DNA of 64,000 nucleotides from assembly GCA_947305005.1 (NCBI GenBank), contig CAMZCM010000002.1, positions 62,001-126,000 on the forward strand. Reading direction: 5' to 3'. The translations under genes were made by a program, and so were the position numbers. The notes below the pieces were generated by a model. That model saw nothing but the letters and a program-made list of their open reading frames with translations. It did no database searches and was not told the DNA's origin. This document shows positions 32,036 to 41,600 of this stretch, one piece after another; position 1 is the stretch's first letter; every line of letters starts with the position of its first letter. The stretch comes from an uncultured Prevotellaceae bacterium. GTDB taxonomy: Bacteria; Bacteroidota; Bacteroidia; Bacteroidales; Bacteroidaceae.

Positions 32036-33030
32036 TCGCTCTCTGTTTGTTCTATGAGATATTGAACCGTAGCAGGAGTAATCTTTACTTGCGATACCCC
32101 CTCAGGGATAGAGCGCAGTTGCAGGGTGAGAACAGAATCAGGATTGGCTATCAGCTCCTCGTAAGTTGTTGTCAACACGAAATGCTCTTTGGTGACCTTC
32201 TTATAGTTCTTAGCACCGATACGGAAAGAGATGGTGGCATACGAGGGGAAGGTTCGTAGCGAGTAACCTGCGGGGAAGTTCGTGCCGATGATGGGAACCT
32301 TTACGGAGTTTTCCGTATATATATCTACTTCAGCTGTGAACTGCACTTCCGCAGGTACCACTTTGGTACCACGATTAGCAGCAATGGGAATCGTTCGGAC
32401 TGTAGCTTCTGTGATGTCTGTGATATTGGTCACCACCGTGGAAACGCTTTCTAAAGAATCCAATAATTGCTCACTGCCCCAAACCGTCACAGAATCCGGC
32501 TCCACCTTCATGTTGGCCAGATAGTACATGGGATTCGTATCGACATGTCCACGGAAAACAACAGGGACCCGCTTTTGTATTCCTCGGGTGTAAAAGTATT
32601 CCAATGTGTCAGGTCTGATACTGATGATACGGGTGGAAGGGAGCAGTTGCGCAAGCACCAGTTTCTGTGCCTCCGAGTGCGAGAGCTGCACGTGGTCATA
32701 ACTAATGCCACGGTCGTGTGCCGCAAAATCCACTTCTATGTGACGTTCGCTCCGGTTTGTGAAATAGTTCAGGAGTGTTGTACCACGATCTTTCACCGTC
32801 ACGGTAACTACTTCTGGGAGCTCCGTAGTGATGACAGTACCTGTAGGCACATTTTTTAGTGTCAGCGGAATATGAATCTCCATCTCATACTCCTCATGTA
32901 ACGTCTGCAAGAGCCAGAAGCCCGCAGAAACAGCGAGGAAAAAGAGAAACACAAAGACTTCCCTGCTTTTCTTGCTCAGCAGGAAGGTCCTGATGTTCTC
33001 AACCAAGAGACGAAGACGCTCGCGGTCCAT
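32032..33030 (-). CDS. YbbR/CdaR-like domain protein
   Basis: A 332-residue protein with one N-terminal membrane segment (VFVFLFFLAVSAGFWLLQTL, about 26-45) and two or three extracytoplasmic YbbR-type repeats, seen as IPLTLKNVPTGTVITTELPE, VPVVFRGHVDTNPMYYLANM and VKVPIIGTNFPAGYSLRTFP. In Firmicutes the related CdaR binds and modulates the diadenylate cyclase CdaA; no cdaA gene is in this window. It lies between yajC (9-base gap) and coaE (4-base overlap), so its job may be connected with envelope or cyclic-di-AMP homeostasis (inference). Confidence 0.85.
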   Translation of the reverse strand: MDRERLRLLVENIRTFLLSKKSREVFVFLFFLAVSAGFWLLQTLHEEYEMEIHIPLTLKNVPTGTVITTELPEVVTVTVKDRGTTLLNYFTNRSERHIEVDFAAHDRGISYDHVQLSHSEAQKLVLAQLLPSTRIISIRPDTLEYFYTRGIQKRVPVVFRGHVDTNPMYYLANMKVEPDSVTVWGSEQLLDSLESVSTVVTNITDITEATVRTIPIAANRGTKVVPAEVQFTAEVDIYTENSVKVPIIGTNFPAGYSLRTFPSYATISFRIGAKNYKKVTKEHFVLTTTYEELIANPDSVLTLQLRSIPEGVSQVKITPATVQYLIEQTESE

Positions 33031-33039
33031 GAAAGACGA

Positions 33040-33363
33040 TTACTTGGAGTAGTTGTCGGCACCTGTAGCAGAACCGAATACCGAGTTGCGGTCAACGCGC
33101 AGACGTACACCGTTGGCCACTTCGATAATCAGGATGTTATTCACATCATCGATGTCCCGAACAGTGCCGTAGATGCCACCAGCAGTTACTACTTCCTGTC
33201 CTTTTTCAATGGACTTACGGAAATTCTGCAGTTCTTTCTGCTTTTTCTGCTGCGGACGTATCATGAAGAAATACATGATGGCAAACATAGCTACAAGCAT
33301 CAGGATCATGCCCATTCCGCCGTCGCCAGAAGGTGCTTGGAGTAGAATCAAAAGGGATTGCAT
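33040..33363 (-). CDS. yajC: Preprotein translocase accessory subunit YajC
   Basis: A 107-residue YajC protein: one membrane segment (GMILMLVAMFAIMYFFMI) followed by RPQQKKQKELQNFRKSIEKG and VVTAGGIYGTVRDID, the hallmark motifs. YajC forms a subcomplex with SecDF and the YidC insertase at the Sec translocon. It is the second gene of the nusB operon, 19 bases after nusB. Confidence 0.94.
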   Translation of the reverse strand: MQSLLILLQAPSGDGGMGMILMLVAMFAIMYFFMIRPQQKKQKELQNFRKSIEKGQEVVTAGGIYGTVRDIDDVNNILIIEVANGVRLRVDRNSVFGSATGADNYSK

Positions 33364-33382
33364 AGTTTGATAATTTTAATGA

Positions 33383-34351
33383 TTATTGTTGGGTCTCCTC
33401 AGAAGGATTTTCCATCTGAGGCAATGTCTTTTTCAGTTTGCCCTCCTCAATCAGGCGGCGGGCGATGGCGTCCAGCATCCCGTTGATATAGCTGCCGCTG
33501 CGAGGGGTGGAGTAGTATTTAGCGATATCCACGTATTCGTTGATTGTCACCGTTAAAGGTATCTGGGGGAAGGTGAGCATCTCAGCCAGTGCGGTCTGCA
33601 AAATGATCAGGTCCATGAAGGCCACACGTTCTAAGTCCCAGTTGAGAAGCGAATGGGAAATGAGCATCCTGTAATGATCTGTGCCTAACAAGGAGGCGCG
33701 GAACAGGCGACGGGCAAATTCCTTGTCTTCTTCGTCGCGATATTCGGGTAGCAGCTCCTGATTGGCTCCGTTTTTCTTCTCAAAACGCTTGATGCTCTTC
33801 AATACAAAGGTATCTACGATAAAACGATCGTCGTTCCAGTAAAGGCTTTTCTCCTCTAACAACTGGTCCAGCTCCTCGTCCTCGACAATAATGTTTTTGT
33901 AAATACGACGCCACAACTCACGGTCTTCATCATACGTGGGAGCCTTCGTCTCCTGCATCCATTCCTGATAGATGTCGCTTTCTGTAATTCTCTTGAATAA
34001 ACGACGAACAAATTCTTCATCGTCTGCCCACGTCTTTTTCTGATTCTCAACAAAATCGTTCAGCTGGTGGTTGACTCGTAATTGGGCAATGAATTGGTTG
34101 TTGATAAAACGGGCGCTGGGTGTGTCTTCCTCGCCGAGGCGGGCGGCGCGCTGAGAGGCTGTCATGTATGCACGTTCAGCCATACGGGTGATATCCACCA
34201 TCAGTTCCAGCATATAAAGATAAAGGTCATAAGCCTTGGACATGCTGAAAAATAACTCTTTTTCTGCGCTATCCAACTTATTACTCCCGTTTTGGTAATA
34301 AGCATACGATAGTTGCACAACTTTCAGGCGAATAAGCTCTCTATTTATCAT
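33383..34351 (-). CDS. nusB: Transcription antitermination factor NusB (long Bacteroidetes form)
   Basis: A 322-residue NusB, about twice the length of the E. coli protein because of a long N-terminal helical region, which is normal in Bacteroidetes. The NusB core is at the C-terminus: FARRLFRASLLGTDHYRMLI, LNWDLERVAFMDLIILQTAL and PLTVTINEYVDIAKYYSTPR, followed by SYINGMLDAIARRLIEEGKL. NusB with NusE (S10) binds boxA RNA and supports rRNA antitermination. First gene of its operon, with a promoter box 31 bases upstream. Confidence 0.93.
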   Translation of the reverse strand: MINRELIRLKVVQLSYAYYQNGSNKLDSAEKELFFSMSKAYDLYLYMLELMVDITRMAERAYMTASQRAARLGEEDTPSARFINNQFIAQLRVNHQLNDFVENQKKTWADDEEFVRRLFKRITESDIYQEWMQETKAPTYDEDRELWRRIYKNIIVEDEELDQLLEEKSLYWNDDRFIVDTFVLKSIKRFEKKNGANQELLPEYRDEEDKEFARRLFRASLLGTDHYRMLISHSLLNWDLERVAFMDLIILQTALAEMLTFPQIPLTVTINEYVDIAKYYSTPRSGSYINGMLDAIARRLIEEGKLKKTLPQMENPSEETQQ

Positions 34352-34382
34352 AATGATCGACTGCTATTTTTGTTTAAGCGTG

Positions 34383-34390
34383 CAAAAGTA
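34383..34390 (-). promoter_or_regulatory. Promoter -7 box of the nusB operon
   Basis: TACTTTTG on the minus strand, 31 bases before the nusB start; -33 element unclear. Confidence 0.6.
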
Positions 34391-34464
34391 CACATAATAA
34401 GCCAAAATATTGCTCACGAAACAAAATTTTTCATTATTTTTTATGATGTTTGGCAATTTATACC

Positions 34465-34472
34465 TACTTTTG
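34465..34472 (+). promoter_or_regulatory. Promoter -7 box of the DUF3276 gene
   Basis: TACTTTTG, 38 bases before ATG 34511; -33 element unclear. Confidence 0.6.
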
Positions 34473-34510
34473 GCACATGAATTCTAAAAAACAGTTCGAA
34501 AGTTTAACAA

Positions 34511-34852
34511 ATGAAAGAAAATTTTACTCCTTCAGGTCACGGTGAGAAAGAGATATTGTTCTCCCGTTCCATCAAAGCAGGCAAGCGTATTTACTATGTA
34601 GATGTCAAGCAGAACAGCCGGGGTGACATGTATCTCTCGCTTACTGAAAGCAAAAAGATTGCTTCTGGTGATCCCGATATGCCACAGGTGAATTTTGAGA
34701 AACACAAAATCTTCGTTTATCCAGAGGACTTCGAGAAGTTTACTGCAGGTCTTGCTGATGCCATCAAATATATTTATGACCAGAATGGTCCCGTTTCACA
34801 ACGCCCTGAAGAAGAACGCAAAGACATTCAGCTGGACGAAATAGAATTCTAA
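34511..34852 (+). CDS. PUR-alpha-like DNA/RNA-binding protein (DUF3276)
   Basis: A 113-residue protein of the DUF3276/PUR family widespread in Bacteroidetes. The fold's repeat is visible in EKEILFSRSIKAGKRIYYVD, GDMYLSLTESKKI and KHKIFVYPEDFEKFTAGLAD. A related Borrelia protein with this fold binds nucleic acid; the Bacteroidetes role is not established, though global regulation has been proposed. It precedes the lipoprotein gene by 37 bases on the same strand and may be co-transcribed. Confidence 0.85.
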   Translation: MKENFTPSGHGEKEILFSRSIKAGKRIYYVDVKQNSRGDMYLSLTESKKIASGDPDMPQVNFEKHKIFVYPEDFEKFTAGLADAIKYIYDQNGPVSQRPEEERKDIQLDEIEF

Positions 34853-34889
34853 CTCAACGTTATTTGTCATTCAACCTAATTATAAGATT

Positions 34890-37043
34890 ATGAATAAACT
34901 GTATTTCAAACAAACATGTGTCTGCCTCGGTTTAGGAGCTTTGGCACTCACAGCATGCGTAGATAACGACTACGATGTTAGTAATCTTGACGCTACGGTG
35001 CAAATCGGACAGCCTGATACTAAATTCTCGCTGCCCACTAGTTCTACGAGTGGTATAGAACTCAAGAACCTGTTTTCTATTGATGATGGTAGTGCTCTGC
35101 AGGAAATCAATGGAACCTATTATCTTGACAAAGGTGATAAAATTGATCCCAGTACCATTAATGTTGATTTAATCAAGATATCAGAACCTACGAATCCTTC
35201 TTTTTCTGCATCGTTGGATTTGACTACACTTGCATCTGGAGTTAAAGGCTTTAAAAAGGCGCCTGCCGCTCCTCCTAGTGGATATCAATATGATATTTCA
35301 GAATTGGCTTATGCAGAAATTACTGGAGCAAAAGCAACGGGGATTAGTTCAGACCTTGTATCAATTGATAGTGTAGGTATGGACCCCTCTACATTTACCC
35401 TTAGCATTATTATTGGCGGAACAAATAAGGATTTGATTAAACAGATGCATTTTAGCGATCTCGTACTCCATCTGCCGAAAGGTTTGGTTATTACAAGTTG
35501 CACATTTAAGGGACATCAAGTTTTACCGACAGATGACCTCAAGAAAAAAGCATTTGAGGAAGGTCTTATAGAGATTTCTGCCATTTTGAGTAATGATGAT
35601 GGCGCTATGGATTATGCCATTAAAGACAATGACAACCCATTGGAGTTATCTCTCACCATTGAAGGTGCAAAAATTATTGACGATGCAGATGTAACAAAGA
35701 AAACGGCAGTACAGTTCGATAAGATCCAGCATTCTGCCGAAATGACAGGTAACTTTAAACTGGCAGGTTATGCAAGTTTAAGTAACACAGACTTTGATCA
35801 GACAGAAATCGTTTCTCGTGCGACAACCGCATTCCAGACAAAGTATGCTGGTGACTTGTCAGCGTTGACTACAGCCATCGGAAAGCTTGAAGGTGGTGAC
35901 TATTCAGAGGCGCTTAGTCTGTTGCTTCCGAAATTGGACTTTATAGGTACGGGCTACTTTGGAGGGCAGCTTACTGATGATCCCATCGTATTGAGCAGCT
36001 TTACGGGTGTAGTTCAGCATGCAATTGATGAGATTAAACCAATAGAACTAAATGACCTTCCGGATTTCTTGCAAGATGATGAAAACACTCCAGAAAATGA
36101 GAAGGTGACACTGAACTTGTCCAATCCTCAGATATTCCTGAAGTTAGATATTACATCTAATAATGATAAACCTTTCAATCAAAAGATAACGACGGGAGTC
36201 CAGATGGAGGCATATCAGGATGTCAAAGGCCAAGTCAGTGAGGGCCAGCCCAAACAACAAGTGAAGACTGCTGATTTTAATACAGGTCCCCTTACATTCC
36301 AAGGAAAGAATGACCTTCAGTACACTATTTTGAAACGTATTTATTCCAATCCCGAAAAGCGCACTGATGTGTCAGAATTTCCTAAAGATTATGACGCTCT
36401 GAAAAATGCTGTAGAGCATGAAGAGGTCGCAGGGCTTGGAACATTCCTTACGAAGGTTCCCAACACGGTGAAGGTGATGGGCATGAATGGATCAAACGGA
36501 ATCACTGTAGATGTAGAATGTAAAGAGTTAAAGCTGCCCTTGGATGTGAAAATAGATTTTGAATATAAGGTGTTCACATCGTTGTCGTTTAGCAATGGAT
36601 TCCAGGTCGTATATAAAGATAAAGAAGATGGAATGTCCCAGGATTTCAAGGATTTGGAAGAAATGAACTTCGGCGGCCTTGAGATTACTGCCAAATTCTA
36701 TAGCGACCTTCCATTGCCTGTGAATTTGAAAGTCGTGGCTTATGATATTGATGGAAATGAGATCAAGGATGGATTGAAACTTCCGTCTGTTGACATTCCA
36801 GCGAATGCTAAAGGTGTCCCAAGGACGCTCACTATCGCACCTGTTGCTCCTCATACCTTCAATGATTTCATTAAGGGCGTCAACGGAGTGAAGAAGTTGG
36901 ATGGCATTGAATATAAGGTTGTCCTTGGTGGAGACGGAATCGAACAAGGCAAGAGCTTGAAGCCGTCACAGACCATCAGGCTCGATGACGTGCAAATCTC
37001 CCTCCTTGGTGGATTGAAGATCATGGATAATGGAAAGAAATAA
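34890..37043 (+). CDS. Large lipoprotein of unknown function, Bacteroidales type
   Basis: A 717-residue predicted lipoprotein: signal peptide with lipobox LALTACVDND (C23). The rest looks like several beta-sandwich modules, with recurrent strand patterns such as VQIGQPDTKFSLPTSS, LSLTIEGAKIID, VTLNLSNPQIFLKLDI and LPLDVKIDFEYKVF. I recognise no catalytic residues. It resembles proteins in Bacteroidales that are encoded upstream of a DUF5723-like barrel, as here (49-base gap), which suggests a surface or periplasmic partner. The reading frame is intact. Confidence 0.7.
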   Translation: MNKLYFKQTCVCLGLGALALTACVDNDYDVSNLDATVQIGQPDTKFSLPTSSTSGIELKNLFSIDDGSALQEINGTYYLDKGDKIDPSTINVDLIKISEPTNPSFSASLDLTTLASGVKGFKKAPAAPPSGYQYDISELAYAEITGAKATGISSDLVSIDSVGMDPSTFTLSIIIGGTNKDLIKQMHFSDLVLHLPKGLVITSCTFKGHQVLPTDDLKKKAFEEGLIEISAILSNDDGAMDYAIKDNDNPLELSLTIEGAKIIDDADVTKKTAVQFDKIQHSAEMTGNFKLAGYASLSNTDFDQTEIVSRATTAFQTKYAGDLSALTTAIGKLEGGDYSEALSLLLPKLDFIGTGYFGGQLTDDPIVLSSFTGVVQHAIDEIKPIELNDLPDFLQDDENTPENEKVTLNLSNPQIFLKLDITSNNDKPFNQKITTGVQMEAYQDVKGQVSEGQPKQQVKTADFNTGPLTFQGKNDLQYTILKRIYSNPEKRTDVSEFPKDYDALKNAVEHEEVAGLGTFLTKVPNTVKVMGMNGSNGITVDVECKELKLPLDVKIDFEYKVFTSLSFSNGFQVVYKDKEDGMSQDFKDLEEMNFGGLEITAKFYSDLPLPVNLKVVAYDIDGNEIKDGLKLPSVDIPANAKGVPRTLTIAPVAPHTFNDFIKGVNGVKKLDGIEYKVVLGGDGIEQGKSLKPSQTIRLDDVQISLLGGLKIMDNGKK

Positions 37044-37092
37044 TAATAGCGACTCATTCAACCTATTCATTCACTTTTAAAAGCATTTCATT

Positions 37093-38553
37093 ATGAAGAC
37101 AAATATAAAATTGATAGTAGCCGCTATTTCCCTCTGTTTCTCCGGTACGGCAGTAGCACAGCAGTTCAGTAGTAGCTATTTCATGGAAGGTTCTTTGTAC
37201 CGCCATGAACTCAACCCCGCGTTTATCGGTACTCAGAACTATTTTGCCATGCCTTTCTTAGGCAATCTCCATCTTGGTGTAAATGGTAATTTGGGTGTTG
37301 GCGATATCCTCTTCAACAAAGATGGTAAGACCGTCACTTTGTTGCACCCGGATGTTAGTTTGGACGAAGCAATGAAGAACCTCAATGAGAACAATAAATT
37401 CATTGAGAACTTCAGTTTGCCCGTCATCAGCGTAGGCTTCAAAGCATTCGGCGGTTTTAACACCATTGGTTTGAACGTGCGTGAATTTTCCGGTTTCCAT
37501 TTTGGCGATGATATCTTCGAACTGTTGAAGGAGCTGAAAAACGACAAGAGTTATAATATCGGACAGATTGGTGTTCAGGCTCAGGCTTTTGTGGAACTGG
37601 CCTTTGGCCATAGTCGCAACCTGAAAGAGGTTGACGAGAACCTGAACGTAGGTGCCAAGGTCAAACTGCTGTTTGGCGCTGCTCGTATGAATGCGGAATT
37701 GGACGACCTTACATTGAATATGGGTAAGGATAAGTGGACAGCTACCGCTCATGCTCGTGGTGAGATTAATGTTACTGGTGTTGAAATCACCAAGAAGTAT
37801 GAGAAATACAATGATGATGCCAGAAACACGCAGACAGATCCCAAAACGGGTGAGAAATATGGCTACGAGACAATAGACGAATTTAAGATGAACAATGCAG
37901 GTCTTGGCGGTTTCGGCCTTGCATTCGATCTCGGTGCCGAGTATGACTTCAAGGATTTGGTTCCTGGTTTGAAGGCCAGCATGGCTCTGATAGACCTCGG
38001 TTTCATCAGTTGGAACGAGAGTCATGTCGTAGAGAATAATGGTACACCCTTTGTGTTCGATGGTTTTAAGAACATTCAGATCAAGGATGGTAGCGGTACA
38101 CCGATGAGCGACCAGACAGACAAAGTCAAGGACGATTTGATGAACCTCTACCGTTTGGAGAACAAGGGTAATGAAGGTAGTTCCACGCACGGCATCGGGG
38201 CAACCATGAACATCGGTGCAGAATATACACTTCCTTACTACAAACCAGTCCGCTTTGGCTTCCTCTCTACCACACGCTTCCAAGGTGACTATACTTGGAA
38301 TGAGGAACGTCTGAGTGTCAACTATGCTCCTTGCAACTGGTTTGAGATGAACATTAACGGTGCTCTCGGCACGTTTGGTCCGAGCTTCGGCTGGATGCTG
38401 AACCTTCACCCTGTTGGATTCAACTTCTTCATTGGTATGGACCATCTGAAGACAAGGGTGAGCAAGGATTTCATTCCTCTGAACAGCAACTCCGACATCA
38501 CAATGGGTATCAGTTTCCCGTTGAATTCCGCTCCTAAGAAGACGTACAATTAA
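37093..38553 (+). CDS. Outer-membrane beta-barrel protein (DUF5723-like)
   Basis: A 486-residue exported protein: signal peptide ending TAVAQQ, then alternating hydrophobic strands ending in FNFFIGMDHLKTRVS and DITMGISFPLNSAPKKTYN, as in an outer-membrane barrel. YFMEGSLYRHELNPAFIGTQ near the mature N-terminus and repeated gly/phe/asn turns fit the DUF5723 family (related in plan to PorV/PorQ-type barrels). No transport function can be read. It is probably co-expressed with the preceding lipoprotein and followed by a strong hairpin. Confidence 0.72.
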   Translation: MKTNIKLIVAAISLCFSGTAVAQQFSSSYFMEGSLYRHELNPAFIGTQNYFAMPFLGNLHLGVNGNLGVGDILFNKDGKTVTLLHPDVSLDEAMKNLNENNKFIENFSLPVISVGFKAFGGFNTIGLNVREFSGFHFGDDIFELLKELKNDKSYNIGQIGVQAQAFVELAFGHSRNLKEVDENLNVGAKVKLLFGAARMNAELDDLTLNMGKDKWTATAHARGEINVTGVEITKKYEKYNDDARNTQTDPKTGEKYGYETIDEFKMNNAGLGGFGLAFDLGAEYDFKDLVPGLKASMALIDLGFISWNESHVVENNGTPFVFDGFKNIQIKDGSGTPMSDQTDKVKDDLMNLYRLENKGNEGSSTHGIGATMNIGAEYTLPYYKPVRFGFLSTTRFQGDYTWNEERLSVNYAPCNWFEMNINGALGTFGPSFGWMLNLHPVGFNFFIGMDHLKTRVSKDFIPLNSNSDITMGISFPLNSAPKKTYN

Positions 38554-38576
38554 TACGATAACTTCCTGTTAAGGTG

Positions 38577-38614
38577 GAGGCACAAAGATAAAAATCAATA
38601 AATCTTTGTGCCTC
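38577..38614. terminator. Terminator after the beta-barrel gene
   Basis: Perfect 13-bp stem GAGGCACAAAGAT / ATCTTTGTGCCTC with a 12-base loop, 24 bases after the stop and followed by T-rich DNA. Its right arm includes ATCTTTG by chance, not a promoter. Confidence 0.85.
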
Positions 38615-38636
38615 TGCTTTCTCTTTTGCCTTTTCG

Positions 38637-38668
38637 TTTGGTTTTCCCCGAGTTTTGCAGTACTTTTG
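38637..38668 (+). promoter_or_regulatory. Promoter of purL
   Basis: TTTG (38637-38640), 20 bases, TACTTTTG (38661-38668). It overlaps the upstream part of the open frame, so translation must begin later, at 38700. Confidence 0.85.
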
Positions 38669-38699
38669 TGGCGCAAAAATCAAACATATATTCCATCTT

Positions 38700-41600
38700 A
38701 TGGTTATTTCCTTCTTTCGTACCCCGCAACAAAGCATTATTGCGACACAAGTTGACCACTTACTCACTCCTGAAGAAATCCAAAAACTTTGCTGGCTTTA
38801 CGGCAATGCTACGCTGATAGATGCCCCTACGATGGACGGCTTTTTCGTAGGACCCCGCAGGGAAATGATTACCCCGTGGAGCACCAACGCCGTTGAGATC
38901 ACACAGAATATGGCGCTTACGGGCATCAAGCGTATTGAGGAATATTGGGCAGTAGAAAGCGAAGATGCAGACTATGACCCCATGCTCCAACGCCTCTATA
39001 AGGGTCTTGATCAGGAAATCTTCACGGTCAATATCAAGCCTGCACCTATTCAGCAGATTGAGAATCTGGAAGAATACAATGAGCAGGAAGGCTTGGCGCT
39101 TTCACCCGAAGAAATAGAATATCTGCACAAGGTTGAAGGCCAGTTGGGTCGCAAGCTGACAGACAGCGAGGTCTTTGGCTTCGCACAGATTAATAGTGAA
39201 CACTGTCGTCATAAAATCTTTGGCGGCACCTTTATCATTGATGGCAAGGAGATGCCCAGTAGCCTCTTTGCGATGATTAAACGCACTACACAGGAGAATC
39301 CGCACAAGATCATTTCTGCTTATAAAGATAATGTGGCATTCGCTGAGGGTCCTGTTGTGGAGCAGTTCGCTCCCGCTGACCATGCAACCAGTGATTACTT
39401 TATCATTAAAGATATTGAGAGCGTCATCAGTATCAAAGCTGAGACGCATAACTTCCCCACGACCGTTGAGCCGTTCAATGGTGCTTCAACAGGTACCGGC
39501 GGTGAGATTCGTGACCGTATGGGTGGTGGCGTAGGTTCTTGGCCCATCGCTGGTACAGCGGTTTATATGACCAGTTATCCGAGCAGTCAGCGTCCCTGGC
39601 TCTATCAGACACCAGAGCAAATCCTGATTAAGGCTTCTAATGGTGCCAGTGACTTCGGTAACAAATTCGGCCAGCCACTCATCACGGGTTCTGTCCTGAC
39701 CTTTGAGCACGAAGAAAACGGTGAACAGTATGGCTATGATAAAGTAATCATGCTGGCTGGTGGCGTCGGTTATGGCACTAAGCGTGACTGTCTGAAGGGA
39801 ACCCCTAAGAAAGGAAACAAGATTGTCGTTGTCGGTGGTGACAACTATCGCATTGGCTTGGGTGGCGGCTCTGTTTCGAGTGTTGATACAGGCCGTTATT
39901 CCAGCGGCATTGAGCTTAACGCAGTGCAACGAGCTAATCCTGAGATGCAAAAGCGCGCTAACAACCTTGTGCGTGCCCTCTGTGAAGAGGATGTCAATCC
40001 TGTTGTCTCTATTCATGACCATGGCTCTGCTGGACACGTCAACTGCCTTAGTGAACTCGTTGAGGAGTGTGGCGGTCTCATCGATATGACGCAACTTCCC
40101 ATCGGTGATCCTACGCTCTCTTCAAAGGAAATCATCGCTAATGAGAGTCAGGAACGTATGGGTCTGCTTATCCAGGAAGAACATCTGGATCATGTACGCA
40201 AGATTGCTGAGCGCGAGCGCGCTCCGCTCTATGTTGTCGGTGAGACCACAGGCGATGCCCATTTCGCTTTCCAACAGGGCGATGGTGTCCGTCCCTTTGA
40301 CCTCGATGTCGCTCAGATGTTCGGTCATTCACCGAAGACGGTGATGGTCGATGAGACCGTGGAGCGCAAGTACGAGAATGTAAACTCTCAACTTTCATCT
40401 CTCAACGCTCAACTAGAGAAAGTCCTTTCTCTTGAGGCCGTTGCATGTAAGGACTGGTTGACCAACAAGGTCGATCGCTCCGTGACAGGTAAGGTCGCTC
40501 GCCAGCAATGTCAGGGCGAGTTGCAGTTGCCACTCAGCGACTGCGGTGTCGTAGCTTTGGACTATCGTGGTCAGAAAGGTATTGCTACAGCACTTGGTCA
40601 CGCTCCTCAGGCTGGCCTTGCCGATCCTGCTGCCGGTTCCGTCCTGTCTGTGGCCGAGAGTTTGACAAATATCGTCTGGGCCCCGCTTGCCGAAGGTCTC
40701 GACAGCGTCAGCCTTAGTGCAAACTGGATGTGGCCCTGCCGTTCCCAGAAGGGTGAGGATGCCCGTCTCTATGCAGCCGTTGAGGCTCTCTCCGAATTCT
40801 GCTGTGCACTGGAGATCAATGTGCCGACAGGTAAGGACAGCCTCTCCATGACGCAGAAATATCCCGATGGCAGCAAGATCATTTCTCCGGGAACTGTCAT
40901 CGTCACTTCTGGCAGTGAGGTGAGCGATATCCGTAAGGTGGTTAGCCCTGTATTGGCTGATGAGCCTAAGAGTGCCCTTTATCATATTGATTTCTCCTTT
41001 GATGAGTTGCGTCTTGGCGGTAGCGCTTATGCTCAGAGTCAAGGAAAGGTGGGCTCTGATGTTCCAACCTGCACCAATCCTGAATACTTCCGCGATGCCT
41101 TCACGGCTGTACAGGAGTGTGTCAATAGAGGTCTCTTGCTGGCTGGTCACGATATCAGTGCCGGTGGCCTTATCACCACGCTCCTCGAGATGTGCTTTGC
41201 CAATACCAAGGGCGGCTTAAAGATTAACCTCAACAATTTTGAGACAAGCGACATCGTGAAGATTCTGTTTGCTGAGAACCCGGGCGTTGTCGTGCAAGTG
41301 GCTACCAAGCATGAAGCTGAGTTCAAGAAATTGCTCGATGATGCTGGCGTAGGACATATATATATAGGTGTACCTGCCCGCGAACGTGTCGTCCGTATTC
41401 GTAAGGGCGATTTCGAAGAGACGTTAGATATCGACCAATTGCGTGATGTCTGGTACAAGACTTCTTATACCCTTGACTGCAAGCAGAGTTTCAATGGTTG
41501 CGCTAAGGCTCGCTTTGAGAACTATAAAAAGCAGCCGTTGAACATGCAATTCAACAAATCCTTTACGGGCAAGCTCAGTCAGTATGGCATCACCCCTGCC

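Noticed and set aside
37258..38445. 395-codon minus-strand frame opposite the beta-barrel gene
   Set aside because: Shadow frame; the plus-strand product has a signal peptide, barrel pattern and context, the antisense product has none.
38602..38608. ATCTTTG in the terminator before purL as a promoter
   Set aside because: It is one arm of a perfect 13-bp terminator hairpin; a complete promoter lies downstream at 38637-38668.
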